Origin: Pedobacter frigidisoli
Lineage (GTDB): Bacteria > Bacteroidota > Bacteroidia > Sphingobacteriales > Sphingobacteriaceae
Direction: 5' to 3'
Assembly: GCF_004331675.1 (NCBI RefSeq)
Contig: NZ_SJSN01000009.1
Coordinates: forward strand, 1-64,000
Length of the DNA stretch: 64,000 nt
Shown: in pieces, positions 18,281 through 26,554 of the stretch
Position numbering within the stretch: the stretch's first letter is position 1
How the letters are laid out: every line of letters starts with the position of its first letter
Notes under the pieces: generated by a model
The model's input: only the letters and a program-made list of their open reading frames with translations
The model's database searches: none
Told to the model about the DNA's origin: nothing
Translations under genes and position numbers: made by a program

Positions 18281-18365
18281 AAACTGGTTGCAGCGGTATC
18301 CTTTTTGGCTTACCTTTAAAACTATAGAAAAGAGCCAAAAAGATTTAGCGGAAAACAGGACTAAC
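18281..18365. repeat. Variable-hairpin repeat element, copy A
   Basis: It has a left border AAACTGGTTGCAGCGG, a perfect inverted repeat CTTTTTGGCT (18301-18310) / AGCCAAAAAG (18333-18342) and a right border AGCGGAAAACAGGACT (18347-18362). The same borders with a different hairpin are seen at 35511-35571 and 59875-59993. Confidence 0.6.
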
Positions 18366-18390
18366 ACTCATCAAAATGCCGAACCCTGAT

Positions 18391-18629
18391 TTCCAAATTA
18401 ATCTTGAAAATCACAAAATCCTTAAATCCTGATCATAAAGAAAGGAAGCAGAAAATTCTAATTTCTTACCTTAAACTAATCATTACCTCATATTTTCATT
18501 CGCAAGAAAAAGATCCTCAACTTCCAAATCAATTTGATCTTGAAAATCAAAAAATCCTTAAATCCTGATCACAAAAAAGGGAAGCAGAACTAAGTTCTAC
18601 CTCCCTACCTTAAACTAAACATTACCTAA
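18391..18629. repeat. Imperfect tandem duplication of about 100 nt in the 3' flank of the ferritin-like genes
   Basis: Copy 1 (18391-18490) and copy 2 (18532-18629) share TTCCAAAT, ATCTTGAAAATCA, AAATCCTTAAATCCTGATCA, GGAAGCAGAA and CCTTAAACTAA...CATTACCT in order, about 140 nt apart. Copy 2 carries the functional-looking terminator; the hairpin of copy 1 is decayed. Confidence 0.7.
18572..18610 (-). terminator. Terminator of the exported ferritin-like gene pair
   Basis: On the minus strand, GGGAGGTAGAAC pairs with GTTCTGCTTCCC through 12 pairs including G-U, and TTTTTTG follows. It lies 44 nt beyond the stop at 18654. Confidence 0.75.
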
Positions 18630-18653
18630 TCAATAATGTGAATATTTTGGTTT

Positions 18654-19505
18654 TTATAATTTGAAACCTGGTTTTATGAATAGATTTGCAATAGTAACTA
18701 CATCAGCAGTTGCTAAAGGCTCATCGAAACATTCAACAGCTGCAGCTCTTGTTACAGCAGTACCATTGATGCCAGTAATAGTGATACCAGCTTGAACATC
18801 AAGGTTTTCACCTGCATATACAGCATCAACTGCTGATACACCTGTATCATTTGATTGTGTTGCTGAACCTGTAATCCAAGGTTTAATTGTTGCACCGTTT
18901 GCAGCTAACATTTGACGAATGTGTGATGCGTGACGAGCTTCTACTGAGTGAATTTGTAATGCCGTTGTTAAAACTGATAAGCCTTTCAATACAGTTGCTT
19001 GACCTTTGTATGCTCTTACACCTGTATCTTCGAAACCACATGCTACTTTTAAGAAAGTTACATAATCAGAGTATACAGTTGGGAAAGTACCACCAGCGGT
19101 AAAATCTGTCATTGCATAAGTAATTTCAGTTCTTGCAGCTGCACCCAATGCACCTTTTAGTAGGTTAACGTGGGCCAATTCATGATCGCGAATTGTTGTA
19201 ATTGCTGCCAATGGAGCGCCAGCAGGGATAGTTAATGTTGGTGCTGCTACTAATGCATGATTGTAAAAGTGATACTCTAAATACTCTAATGAAAGGGCGA
19301 AATTTAAAGTATTAACAACAGCAGGTGGTAAAGTTTGTCCGTATGCTTTATTAAACATCGAACCTAAAGCTAATGGAGCAGCAGCTAAAGCAATCTTTTT
19401 ACCCATTGAGTAAAAATCTTTCATTGCTGATCTTCTTGGGCTTAATCTCTCATAGATTTCGCCATCAACTTTTTCTATTTCTTCTAATATATTTACGATA
19501 TTCAT
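18654..19505 (-). CDS. Exported ferritin-like protein (Ferritin_2 type)
   Basis: 283 residues. After a charged N-terminus come SPRRSAMKDFYSMGKK and a hydrophobic stretch ending near AYGQ (residue 57), a Tat-like but non-canonical export signal. The body is a four-helix ferritin-like domain with metal-ligand patterns ALSLEYLEYHFY, IRDHELAHVNLL, FEDTGVRAYKG and HSVEARHASHIR. This arrangement matches the DUF2202-like/Ferritin_2 group, also called desiccation-related ferritin-like proteins. The actual chemistry is unknown. It is paralogous to the upstream gene (same four motifs), 18 nt apart, and read as one operon. Confidence 0.85.
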   Translation of the reverse strand: MNIVNILEEIEKVDGEIYERLSPRRSAMKDFYSMGKKIALAAAPLALGSMFNKAYGQTLPPAVVNTLNFALSLEYLEYHFYNHALVAAPTLTIPAGAPLAAITTIRDHELAHVNLLKGALGAAARTEITYAMTDFTAGGTFPTVYSDYVTFLKVACGFEDTGVRAYKGQATVLKGLSVLTTALQIHSVEARHASHIRQMLAANGATIKPWITGSATQSNDTGVSAVDAVYAGENLDVQAGITITGINGTAVTRAAAVECFDEPLATADVVTIANLFIKPGFKL

Positions 19506-19523
19506 GTTTTCTCTAGTTTAAGA

Positions 19524-20255
19524 TTATAAATTGATTACGTTGATTTTGGTTTTAACATATTTACCAGCAATTGCTAAAACTTTATCTGGTGTTAAAGCTG
19601 CGTCTAATCCGCCAGCTACACTTGCACCTAATGATGTTAATGAATTTAAATCTGCGAATGTTCCGTTAGAGATAATGTCTCTGATATAAGCCGCATGACG
19701 AGCTTCTACCGATACGATTTTACCTGCTAAAACTAAATAAGCATCAGTTTTAATTCTAACACCAGCTCCATTGTAAGCAGCTACACCTAAATCTTCGAAA
19801 GCCATTGCTGCTCCTAAAACACTAGTTGCACTAGTAAAATCAATTGTAGAAAAATCAACCTCTAAACTTCCAATTGCTGCTGTACCTAAAGCATTTTTGA
19901 AAAATTCTCTGTGTGCAACTTCATGGAATTGAATATCCTGAAAGTAAGCTTTTTGAGCTGTTGAGAATGATGATGGTGGTGCAGATGCAACTCTTACATA
20001 AAATGCTGCCTCTAATTGTTCTAATGCATAAGCATAGTTTAATACACCAAAATCATCTTTAAAATCTAGCGTTGCACCTGTAGATGGAACTGCTGGGAAG
20101 TTGCGATCTTTTCTGCAACCTGCTGCAACTAATGCAATACCTGCAGCACTAGCACCAGCGTACTGAAGAAATGATCTTCTTCCTACGGTGCTGTTAAATA
20201 AACGTTCATCTTGAAGTTCACTTTTTGTTTCTAGTTCATTGTTTTTCATAGTCAT
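19524..20255 (-). CDS. Tat-exported ferritin-like lipoprotein (Ferritin_2 type)
   Basis: 243 residues. The twin-arginine motif VGRRSFLQYAG is followed by a hydrophobic segment and the lipobox VAAGC (about residue 47). It is therefore probably exported folded through Tat, with metal already bound, and lipid-anchored. The ferritin-like motifs are YALEQLEAAFY, FHEVAHREFF, FEDLGVAAYNG and VSVEARHAAYIR. It is the first gene of a two-gene operon with its paralog, divergent from the LytTR regulator at 20376. ATG at 20255 is used; a second ATG two codons on is possible. Confidence 0.88.
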   Translation of the reverse strand: MTMKNNELETKSELQDERLFNSTVGRRSFLQYAGASAAGIALVAAGCRKDRNFPAVPSTGATLDFKDDFGVLNYAYALEQLEAAFYVRVASAPPSSFSTAQKAYFQDIQFHEVAHREFFKNALGTAAIGSLEVDFSTIDFTSATSVLGAAMAFEDLGVAAYNGAGVRIKTDAYLVLAGKIVSVEARHAAYIRDIISNGTFADLNSLTSLGASVAGGLDAALTPDKVLAIAGKYVKTKINVINL

Positions 20256-20375
20256 CTATGTTTTAAGGTTTTTTGATTCCGTTTGGTGATACATACGTGA
20301 CAATTCTAAGGCTGGATTTTTCTTTTTACATTTTTTTTTATAAAGCGATTTTAATACATTCACAAACCTGTAAAT

Positions 20376-21161
20376 ATGACCACACTTAAAGCCATAATTG
20401 TTGATGATGAGGAGTTTGCACGATCATCGTTGTTTTTTTTATTGCAACAAAACTGTCCGGAGGTAGAAATTACTGGAATAGCCAGATCTGTGGCCGAGGC
20501 TAAGGATATTTTAGACCATCATACCATCGATTTAATTTTCTTGGATATAGCTATGCCTGGCGGAAATGGTTTCGAACTGATACCCGACGCCCAAAAGCAA
20601 AATGCTGCCGTAATTTTCACCACCGCTTACGATCAATATGCGCTTAAAGCCATCAAGGCAAATGCACTCGATTACCTCTTAAAACCCATTGATATCGATG
20701 AGCTGAAGATTGCGGTTGAAAAAGTTTCTCAACACATTAAGTTATTTAAGAACCAAAGTGGAAATGATGAACGGATAAGCAACTTGGCTTCAAGCCTTAA
20801 TTCGAGAGCAGAAATAAGAAAACTTACTTTGCCGTACGGACAAGGATTTAAGATGATTGATGTTGATGACATTATCTATATCGAGGCCGACAGCAATTAT
20901 TCTGTTGTGCATTTAAGTAATGAGGATAAAATTACCGTTTCTAAGGTATTAAGGGAGTTTGAAGAGTTGCTACCGACAGAACAATTTGTTAGGATACATA
21001 AATCGAGCATCATAAATCTTAATCATTTAAAGGAATACAATTCTAAAAATGGCTTGCAGGTTTTTTTAAAGAATGGGGAAAGCATCAACATTTCTAGGAG
21101 AAGAGCAAGTGATTTTTTTGAGAAAATAAAATTATTTACCAAAGCAGGCAGTGATCATTAA
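20376..21161 (+). CDS. LytTR-family response regulator
   Basis: 261 residues. The receiver domain (1-125) has the acidic pocket VDDEEFA, phospho-acceptor Asp57 in FLDIAMPG and the conserved Lys in YLLKPID. The LytTR DNA-binding domain (about 150-255) includes VDDIIYIEADSNYSVVHL and FVRIHKSSIINLNHL. The stop overlaps the sensor kinase start by 11 nt, so the two form a coupled two-component pair. It is divergent from the exported ferritin-like operon, which is a candidate target by position only. Confidence 0.93.
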   Translation: MTTLKAIIVDDEEFARSSLFFLLQQNCPEVEITGIARSVAEAKDILDHHTIDLIFLDIAMPGGNGFELIPDAQKQNAAVIFTTAYDQYALKAIKANALDYLLKPIDIDELKIAVEKVSQHIKLFKNQSGNDERISNLASSLNSRAEIRKLTLPYGQGFKMIDVDDIIYIEADSNYSVVHLSNEDKITVSKVLREFEELLPTEQFVRIHKSSIINLNHLKEYNSKNGLQVFLKNGESINISRRRASDFFEKIKLFTKAGSDH

Positions 21162-24156
21162 TCTGATAAAAACAGAAAGGAAATTAAGCATTAAAGCTAC
21201 ATTTAAGCAAAGCTTGAAGTACACTTTTATTGCCTTTTTATTTTCGACTTCGATTTTTTATACTGCTCAACAAGCTGCTGCCCAAACTACTTACCTCCCC
21301 CACTACACTTCCAAAAACGGGTTGGCCAGCAATAACTGTTATTTCATTTTACAGGATAAGAAAGGCTTTATCTGGATTGCTACCGATAACGGATTGAGTC
21401 GTTTTGACGGAACCAATTTTCAAAATTTTACCATTGAAGATGGTTTGCCCGATACCCAAATCCTACAGATGAAAGAAGATAACCAAGGCAGAATTTGGTT
21501 CTTCGCATTAAACGGACAGTTAAGCTATTTAAAGGATGGAAAGTTCTACAATAAGGATAATGATGACTTGTTGAGAAAATTAAGTTTAAACACCGTAATT
21601 GTTTCCTTTTTAATGGATAAATCAGGAAGAATTTGGTTAGGAACAAACTCCAATATTATTGTTTGTTACGATGGAAAAACAATTAAAAAATATGTTTCTC
21701 CAAATACAAATGATAAATTCATTAATGCTTTTATTCATGAGGATGAGCAAGGAAATATTTTTGCCTACAGCGATCAAAGCGTTCAAAAGTTTGATGGCAA
21801 AACATTTTCATTAATCAAATCTCAGGTACAACCGCTGTCTTACATGACGGCCATTAACACAGCCAACAAATCGCTTCTATATTTAGATAAAAGTGGATTG
21901 AAAGAGTTTTCAAGAGGAAAAATCAATAACCTCATCTCAATTCCACAGAATTTGATAAAAAATATGTCGGGGTATTTTTACTACGACAATAAAACAAAAG
22001 AAGTTTGGATAGCTAATGCAAATGGGGCATTCGCTTTGGATAAAAGTGGGAAAACAATTCAATACCTTCAAGACATTTCTGTAAATCAGGTGATAAAAGA
22101 TAGCAACCAAAATATGTGGTTTGCTACCAATGTGGGCATTTATATGTTGCCGAACTTAAACAATAGGTTGTCGATAATTGATGCAGAATCTGGCCTAAGT
22201 AGCAACGTTATTAAAAGCATTACAAAAGATGGCAAAAACAGACTTTGGCTAGGTACGGATGATGCCGTAATTGATGTTTTGACGATTAATAATTATCAGG
22301 TTTCTGAAATTGGCTTGGATGATTTCAAAAAATACAAGACGATAAAACAACTTACTTTCGATTCGAAAAATCAATCCATTTATTTCTCCTCTGATTATGG
22401 AATGGGCGTTTTTAAGAACATCTACAAAAGTACAGGCGATGTAAATTACCTGAAAGAAGCGAACAATTCCATGTTCGTAATTAAGCATTTTAGCTTGGGC
22501 AGAAATAACGATCACCTAGCATTGGCATTATCTTCAGGAGTGGTTTTTTTAGCCGACAGAACTAATAACCTCAATTTTAACTCGTTAAAATACAAGGAAA
22601 AAGAAGACTTTTTTAAGGATCGATCCTATCATGTTTTTTATGATCGTGATGATAACTTATGGTTTTCTAACATCAATGGATTATCTCAATTCAGTGATGG
22701 AAAATTGATTAAACATTTTGAAAAGCATCCATTATTAACCAAAAGGATAAACGATATCCAGCAATTAGAAGATGGTACTTTAATTTTAGCTACCGATGGT
22801 TATGGATTGATCTTTTACAAAAACAATCAGATTACAAAACAAATTACCCAAAAAGACGGCTTAACAAATAATATCTGCACTAAGCTATTTATCAAGAACG
22901 GTGAAATTTGGGTATTAACCAATAAAGGCGTAAATAAAATTACTAACTACCCAACTAAGCCGAGTGTTGCCAACTTCGATTACGGAAAAGATCTTTTAAG
23001 TGATGATATCAACAGTTTATTTATTGATGATAGTACAGCGTATTTTGCCACAAATAAAGGTCTGATTTTATTTAAATACAATAATAAAAACATCAGTAGA
23101 AATCTGCCGAAAGTTTATGTTACCTCCATCATGAAAGATAGTGAGCGATTGCCCATTAACCAAAGCAATTTTACTTTCGAAACCGGAAATAATACAATAC
23201 TGTTCACTTTTAGTGCAGTAGATTTTACCACCAGCGACATCACTTACAGATACCGTTTAAATGAAAACTCTGCCTGGGTGGAAACCAGAACAAGGAGGTT
23301 GGATTTTTCATCGTTACAATCGGGCGATTATGTTTTCGAAGTAAGTGCGAAAAGCCAAAATGCGAATTGGGGTCCATCGGCTAAAATTTCCTTTACTATT
23401 AAAAAGCACTTTTGGCAAAGCTTATGGTTCCTCTCTATTTTGATTTTACTCGTGGCTTACATTTTCTATAAAGTTGCAGTGTACATCACCAGAAAACAAA
23501 AAGATAAGGAACAAGAGCAATTATTGGTTAAAAACAAGGTTTTAATGCTCGAGCAACAAGCATTGCAAGCCATGATGAATCCTCATTTTGTATTCAATGT
23601 GATGAACTCTATTCAACATTATATTAATACTCAAAATACAGCTTCGGCAAATAAAGTATTAACAGGCTTTGCCAAATTGATTAGGAAAAACCTGGAAATT
23701 TGTACCAAGAGTTATATTTCTTTGGAGGAGGAATTGGAATATCTAAATCTCTACCTCAAGCTAGAGAAAAACCGCTTTGGCGATAAATTAAAATACGTTT
23801 TCTCTATTGATGAGGAGATTGATAAAGAAGAAACCTTTATTCCATCGATGCTTTTACAGCCTTATGTAGAAAATGCAATCTGGCATGGCATTATGCCAAA
23901 GGAAACTGGCGGAGAAATTCATATCAATTTTAAATTATTAGATGAACATTATTTGAATATTGAAATTATTGATAATGGAATCGGAATTGAGAATTCATTA
24001 AGGGATAAAAAAGAAACACACATTAGCAAAGGAATGCAACTTACCAAAGAGCGCTTAAACCTTTTAGGACAGATTGGAGCAAAACCAATACACTTGAATG
24101 TAACACAAAACACGACAAATGGCACAACTGTATCCATTTCTATACCGTTAAAATAA
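21151..24156 (+). CDS. Sensor histidine kinase with two-component propeller repeats and Y_Y_Y domain
   Basis: 1001 residues starting at a GTG that overlaps the regulator gene; no ATG fits the signal peptide (about 15-45, ending AAAQ). The periplasmic part has repeated propeller motifs such as DKKGFIWIATDNGLSRFDG, DNQGRIWFF, DKSGRIWLGT and DDNLWFSNINGLSQFSDG. A Y_Y_Y-like sandwich spans about 680-750. One membrane helix lies near 755-775. The cytoplasmic LytS-type kinase has the phospho-accepting His in MMNPHFVFNVMNSIQHYI and the ATP-binding NAIWHGIMPK and IIDNGIGI. Unlike hybrid SusR-type regulators it lacks receiver and AraC domains; the separate LytTR protein takes that part. The ligand is unknown. 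Confidence 0.92.
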   Translation: MIINLIKTERKLSIKATFKQSLKYTFIAFLFSTSIFYTAQQAAAQTTYLPHYTSKNGLASNNCYFILQDKKGFIWIATDNGLSRFDGTNFQNFTIEDGLPDTQILQMKEDNQGRIWFFALNGQLSYLKDGKFYNKDNDDLLRKLSLNTVIVSFLMDKSGRIWLGTNSNIIVCYDGKTIKKYVSPNTNDKFINAFIHEDEQGNIFAYSDQSVQKFDGKTFSLIKSQVQPLSYMTAINTANKSLLYLDKSGLKEFSRGKINNLISIPQNLIKNMSGYFYYDNKTKEVWIANANGAFALDKSGKTIQYLQDISVNQVIKDSNQNMWFATNVGIYMLPNLNNRLSIIDAESGLSSNVIKSITKDGKNRLWLGTDDAVIDVLTINNYQVSEIGLDDFKKYKTIKQLTFDSKNQSIYFSSDYGMGVFKNIYKSTGDVNYLKEANNSMFVIKHFSLGRNNDHLALALSSGVVFLADRTNNLNFNSLKYKEKEDFFKDRSYHVFYDRDDNLWFSNINGLSQFSDGKLIKHFEKHPLLTKRINDIQQLEDGTLILATDGYGLIFYKNNQITKQITQKDGLTNNICTKLFIKNGEIWVLTNKGVNKITNYPTKPSVANFDYGKDLLSDDINSLFIDDSTAYFATNKGLILFKYNNKNISRNLPKVYVTSIMKDSERLPINQSNFTFETGNNTILFTFSAVDFTTSDITYRYRLNENSAWVETRTRRLDFSSLQSGDYVFEVSAKSQNANWGPSAKISFTIKKHFWQSLWFLSILILLVAYIFYKVAVYITRKQKDKEQEQLLVKNKVLMLEQQALQAMMNPHFVFNVMNSIQHYINTQNTASANKVLTGFAKLIRKNLEICTKSYISLEEELEYLNLYLKLEKNRFGDKLKYVFSIDEEIDKEETFIPSMLLQPYVENAIWHGIMPKETGGEIHINFKLLDEHYLNIEIIDNGIGIENSLRDKKETHISKGMQLTKERLNLLGQIGAKPIHLNVTQNTTNGTTVSISIPLK

Positions 24157-24345
24157 AGATTTTACCGTTTACTCAATTATTGATACCACTTACTAAATAG
24201 AACTTACACTACGTTGTGTTTAGCCTTAAACTTGTGTTAGAAATAAACGATAGTGTTTATCAAAACGTTCTTATAGAATTGATATAGATATTTAATAACC
24301 TAACCTAAAACTATATCTTAATTCAGGTTTCATTTGTGTGTTAAG

Positions 24346-24383
24346 AAGCGGTCTTGTTTTTAAAAAGCGAGACCGCTTTTTTG
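24346..24383 (+). terminator. Terminator of the propeller sensor kinase gene
   Basis: AAGCGGTCT (24346-24354) pairs with AGACCGCTT (24370-24378), followed by TTTT. The upstream in-frame start of scpB lies inside it, arguing for the start at 24408. Confidence 0.8.
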
Positions 24384-24396
24384 TGCCCAAAAATTA

Positions 24397-24404
24397 TATT
24401 TTTG
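24397..24404 (+). promoter_or_regulatory. -7 promoter box of scpB
   Basis: TATTTTTG matches TAnnTTTG and ends 3 nt before the ATG, which predicts a leaderless transcript. Confidence 0.65.
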
Positions 24405-24407
24405 TAT

Positions 24408-24974
24408 ATGCCCAAAAAGAACCTCACAAGGCACATTGAAGCCCTCATTTTCTCATCAGTTCAAAGTATTAATGTTCAAGAAATTATACTTGCCTTAAAC
24501 GCCGTGTTTGAGGAAGAACACATAGAAAGTCAAATATTCGAGAGTCTAGATTTGATAAAAGAAAAATACAACCGTGATGATTCTGCAATAGAATTGGTTA
24601 ACCTCAACAAAGGATATCAGTTTTTAACCAAAAAAGAATACCATGAAACTGTAAATCAGCTTCAACTACATCGCTCGAAGAAAAAATTAAGTCAGGCAGC
24701 GATGGAAACATTAGCCATTATTGCTTACCGCCAACCCATTACCAAGCTCGAGATAGAACAAATTCGGGGAGTAAATTCCGATTATTCGGTTCAGCGTTTA
24801 TTGGAAAAGGAATTAATTAGTATCGACGGAAAAGCCGAAACACCTGGCCGTCCCATCCTATACAGCACAAGCTCACTTTTTATGGATTATTTTGGCTTGA
24901 ACAACTTAAACCAGCTTCCGCAGCTGAAAGATATAGCCAAAGAAGAAAATTCAATTGGAGAAAGTGTTGAGTAG
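24408..24974 (+). CDS. scpB: Segregation and condensation protein B
   Basis: 188 residues from the ATG at 24408. The longer frame from 24354 starts inside the preceding terminator. ScpB is the winged-helix kleisin-associated subunit of the SMC-ScpAB complex that compacts and segregates the chromosome. Recognisable are the N-terminal RHIEALIFSS, the conserved SQAAMETLAIIAYRQPITK with the following EIEQIRGVNSDYSVQRLLEK, and GRPILYSTSSLFMDYFGL. scpA is not nearby. The leaderless-type promoter indicates its own transcript, perhaps continuing into the Asp-rich gene. Confidence 0.93.
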   Translation: MPKKNLTRHIEALIFSSVQSINVQEIILALNAVFEEEHIESQIFESLDLIKEKYNRDDSAIELVNLNKGYQFLTKKEYHETVNQLQLHRSKKKLSQAAMETLAIIAYRQPITKLEIEQIRGVNSDYSVQRLLEKELISIDGKAETPGRPILYSTSSLFMDYFGLNNLNQLPQLKDIAKEENSIGESVE

Positions 24975-25050
24975 AATAATTTAATTTATTTGGCTTCAGG
25001 TTGTTATTAAAAAAAGTTTTTATGTATTTTTAAACTATAAAAGCAATTTT

Positions 25051-25058
25051 TATTTTTG
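25051..25058 (+). promoter_or_regulatory. -7 promoter box of the Asp-rich miniprotein
   Basis: TATTTTTG matches TAnnTTTG and ends 4 nt before the ATG at 25063. Confidence 0.6.
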
Positions 25059-25062
25059 TGAT

Positions 25063-25257
25063 ATGAAAGCGCCAAAGAAACTCCCTACAAAGCCGACTAC
25101 CAAAAAACAGGTAGATGAAGATGATGATCTTGAAGATGACGACGTTCAAACAACGAAAACGAAATCGCAAGATGATGATGATGACGACGATTTTGATTTA
25201 CCGTTAGATGATCTAGATAATTTCGATAATTTTGATGATGACGACGAAGATTATTAA
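25063..25257 (+). CDS. Asp-rich small protein of unknown function
   Basis: 64 residues. A short basic N-terminus (MKAPKKLPTKPTTKK) is followed by an overwhelmingly acidic tail with two DDD runs and repeated DNFD units (LDDLDNFDNFDDDDEDY). It is predicted disordered and cytosolic. The gene has its own -7 box and terminator, which argues that it is real despite low complexity. Similar acidic miniproteins are common in Bacteroidota. Histone-mimic, metal-chelating or chaperone-like roles are all conceivable, and nothing in the sequence selects one. Confidence 0.75.
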   Translation: MKAPKKLPTKPTTKKQVDEDDDLEDDDVQTTKTKSQDDDDDDDFDLPLDDLDNFDNFDDDDEDY

Positions 25258-25281
25258 TCATTAAAAAAAACTATATATTTG

Positions 25282-25318
25282 AAAAAGCATCCCTCCGTTT
25301 GGTAGGATGCTTTTTAAT
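25282..25318 (+). terminator. Terminator of the Asp-rich miniprotein
   Basis: AAAAAGCATCC (25282-25292) pairs perfectly with GGATGCTTTTT (25305-25315). Confidence 0.85.
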
Positions 25319-25332
25319 TTTAAAATCTGCCC

Positions 25333-26460
25333 ATGCAAATTATTTCAGTAAGCAATTCATCTTTAAAAAAAGACTTTCTAGATACGCCTAAAATTCTTTA
25401 TAAAAACGATAAAAACTGGATCTGTCCATTGGATAGTGAAGTGGAAAATGTTTTCGATCCAAAGAAAAATAATTTCTTTAGTCATGGAAAATGCACCCGT
25501 TGGGTTTTAAAAGATGATTCTGGTAAGCTTATCGGACGTGTAGCTGCTTTCATTAATGATAAAAAAGCAACAAACTACGAACAACCAACTGGCGGAATGG
25601 GTTTCTTTGAGTGTATTGATGATGAAAAGGCAGCTTATCTATTGTTTGATACGGCAAAAGATTGGTTGGCAGAAAATGGAATGAAAGCTATGGATGGACC
25701 AATTAATTTCGGAGAGAACGATTCTTTCTGGGGGCTATTGGTTGAGGGTTTTACGCCACCATCTTTCGGTATGAATTATAATTTCCCTTACTATAAAAAG
25801 TTTTTTGATGATTATGGTTTCGTTACCGAATACGAACAATTAACCAATCATATCAACCTTACCATTCCTTTTCCTGAGCGCTTTACCAAAATTGCAAACT
25901 GGGTAAGAAATAAACCTGGCTATACTTTTGAATATTTCGACAAGAAAAACTCAGAAAAGTATATTAAGGATTTGATGGAAATTTATAACGATGGCTGGCA
26001 GGATTTTGAAAACTTCGTACCTATAAAAAAGGAAACACTCGAAGAAAGTTTCAAAAGTATGGAACCCATTATGGATGAGCATTTAATTCAATTTGCTTAC
26101 TTTAACGGCGAGCCAGCATCATTTGTAGTGCTTATTCCCGATGCTAACCAAATGATTAAGGGCTTTGATGGGAAATTAGGTTTGATAGAAAAACTGAAAT
26201 TTGCATATCGCCGTTGGGTCGGTGTTACCCGAATGCGGGCTATTGTGATGGGCACAAAACCAAAATTCCAAAAGCATGGACTGGAATCCGTTCTTTTTAT
26301 CAGCCTAGGAGAATATGTACTTCCTAAAAATCAATATAAGGAATTGGAATTAAGTTGGGTGGGCGATTTTAATGAACAAATGATTGCTATTCATAAAGCT
26401 ACAGGTGCAACATTTGGAAAAAAGCATTTAACTATGCGTAGGGTCTTTCCGCAGATTTAA
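25333..26460 (+). CDS. GNAT-like conserved protein
   Basis: 375 residues, cytosolic. The middle and C-terminal parts look like GNAT-fold domains (SGKLIGRVAAFIND near 65; the C-terminal KELELSWVGDFNEQMIAIHKATGATFGKKH has the acceptor-like end of an N-acyltransferase). Conserved GPINFGENDSFWGLLVEGF and GMNYNFPYYKKFFDDYGF stretches are characteristic of a Bacteroidota family often annotated as hypothetical or GNAT. The substrate is unknown. It follows the Asp-rich gene after a terminator and has no co-directional partner downstream. Confidence 0.75.
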   Translation: MQIISVSNSSLKKDFLDTPKILYKNDKNWICPLDSEVENVFDPKKNNFFSHGKCTRWVLKDDSGKLIGRVAAFINDKKATNYEQPTGGMGFFECIDDEKAAYLLFDTAKDWLAENGMKAMDGPINFGENDSFWGLLVEGFTPPSFGMNYNFPYYKKFFDDYGFVTEYEQLTNHINLTIPFPERFTKIANWVRNKPGYTFEYFDKKNSEKYIKDLMEIYNDGWQDFENFVPIKKETLEESFKSMEPIMDEHLIQFAYFNGEPASFVVLIPDANQMIKGFDGKLGLIEKLKFAYRRWVGVTRMRAIVMGTKPKFQKHGLESVLFISLGEYVLPKNQYKELELSWVGDFNEQMIAIHKATGATFGKKHLTMRRVFPQI

Positions 26461-26523
26461 GGAGAAAGGAGTGCAGATTTAAGGGGATTTTTAAGGCTTG
26501 AGTAAATATCTTCTTAAATCTGC
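26451..26523. repeat. Repeated GCAGATTTAAG words forming a hairpin
   Basis: GCAGATTTAAGG occurs at 26451 and 26473. Its complement CTTAAATCTGC lies at 26513-26523, so a perfect 11-bp stem (26473-26483 with 26513-26523) is possible. It lies in the convergent gap and may serve as a terminator. Related words occur at 26887-26905 and 38408-38434. Confidence 0.5.
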
Positions 26524-26554
26524 GGGTTTAAACCCCATAATTTGCAGGAAAAAA

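Noticed and set aside
25100..25250. GAT/GAC repeats as a tandem array or CRISPR-like array
   Set aside because: They are codons of an Asp-rich protein; no repeat-spacer structure exists.
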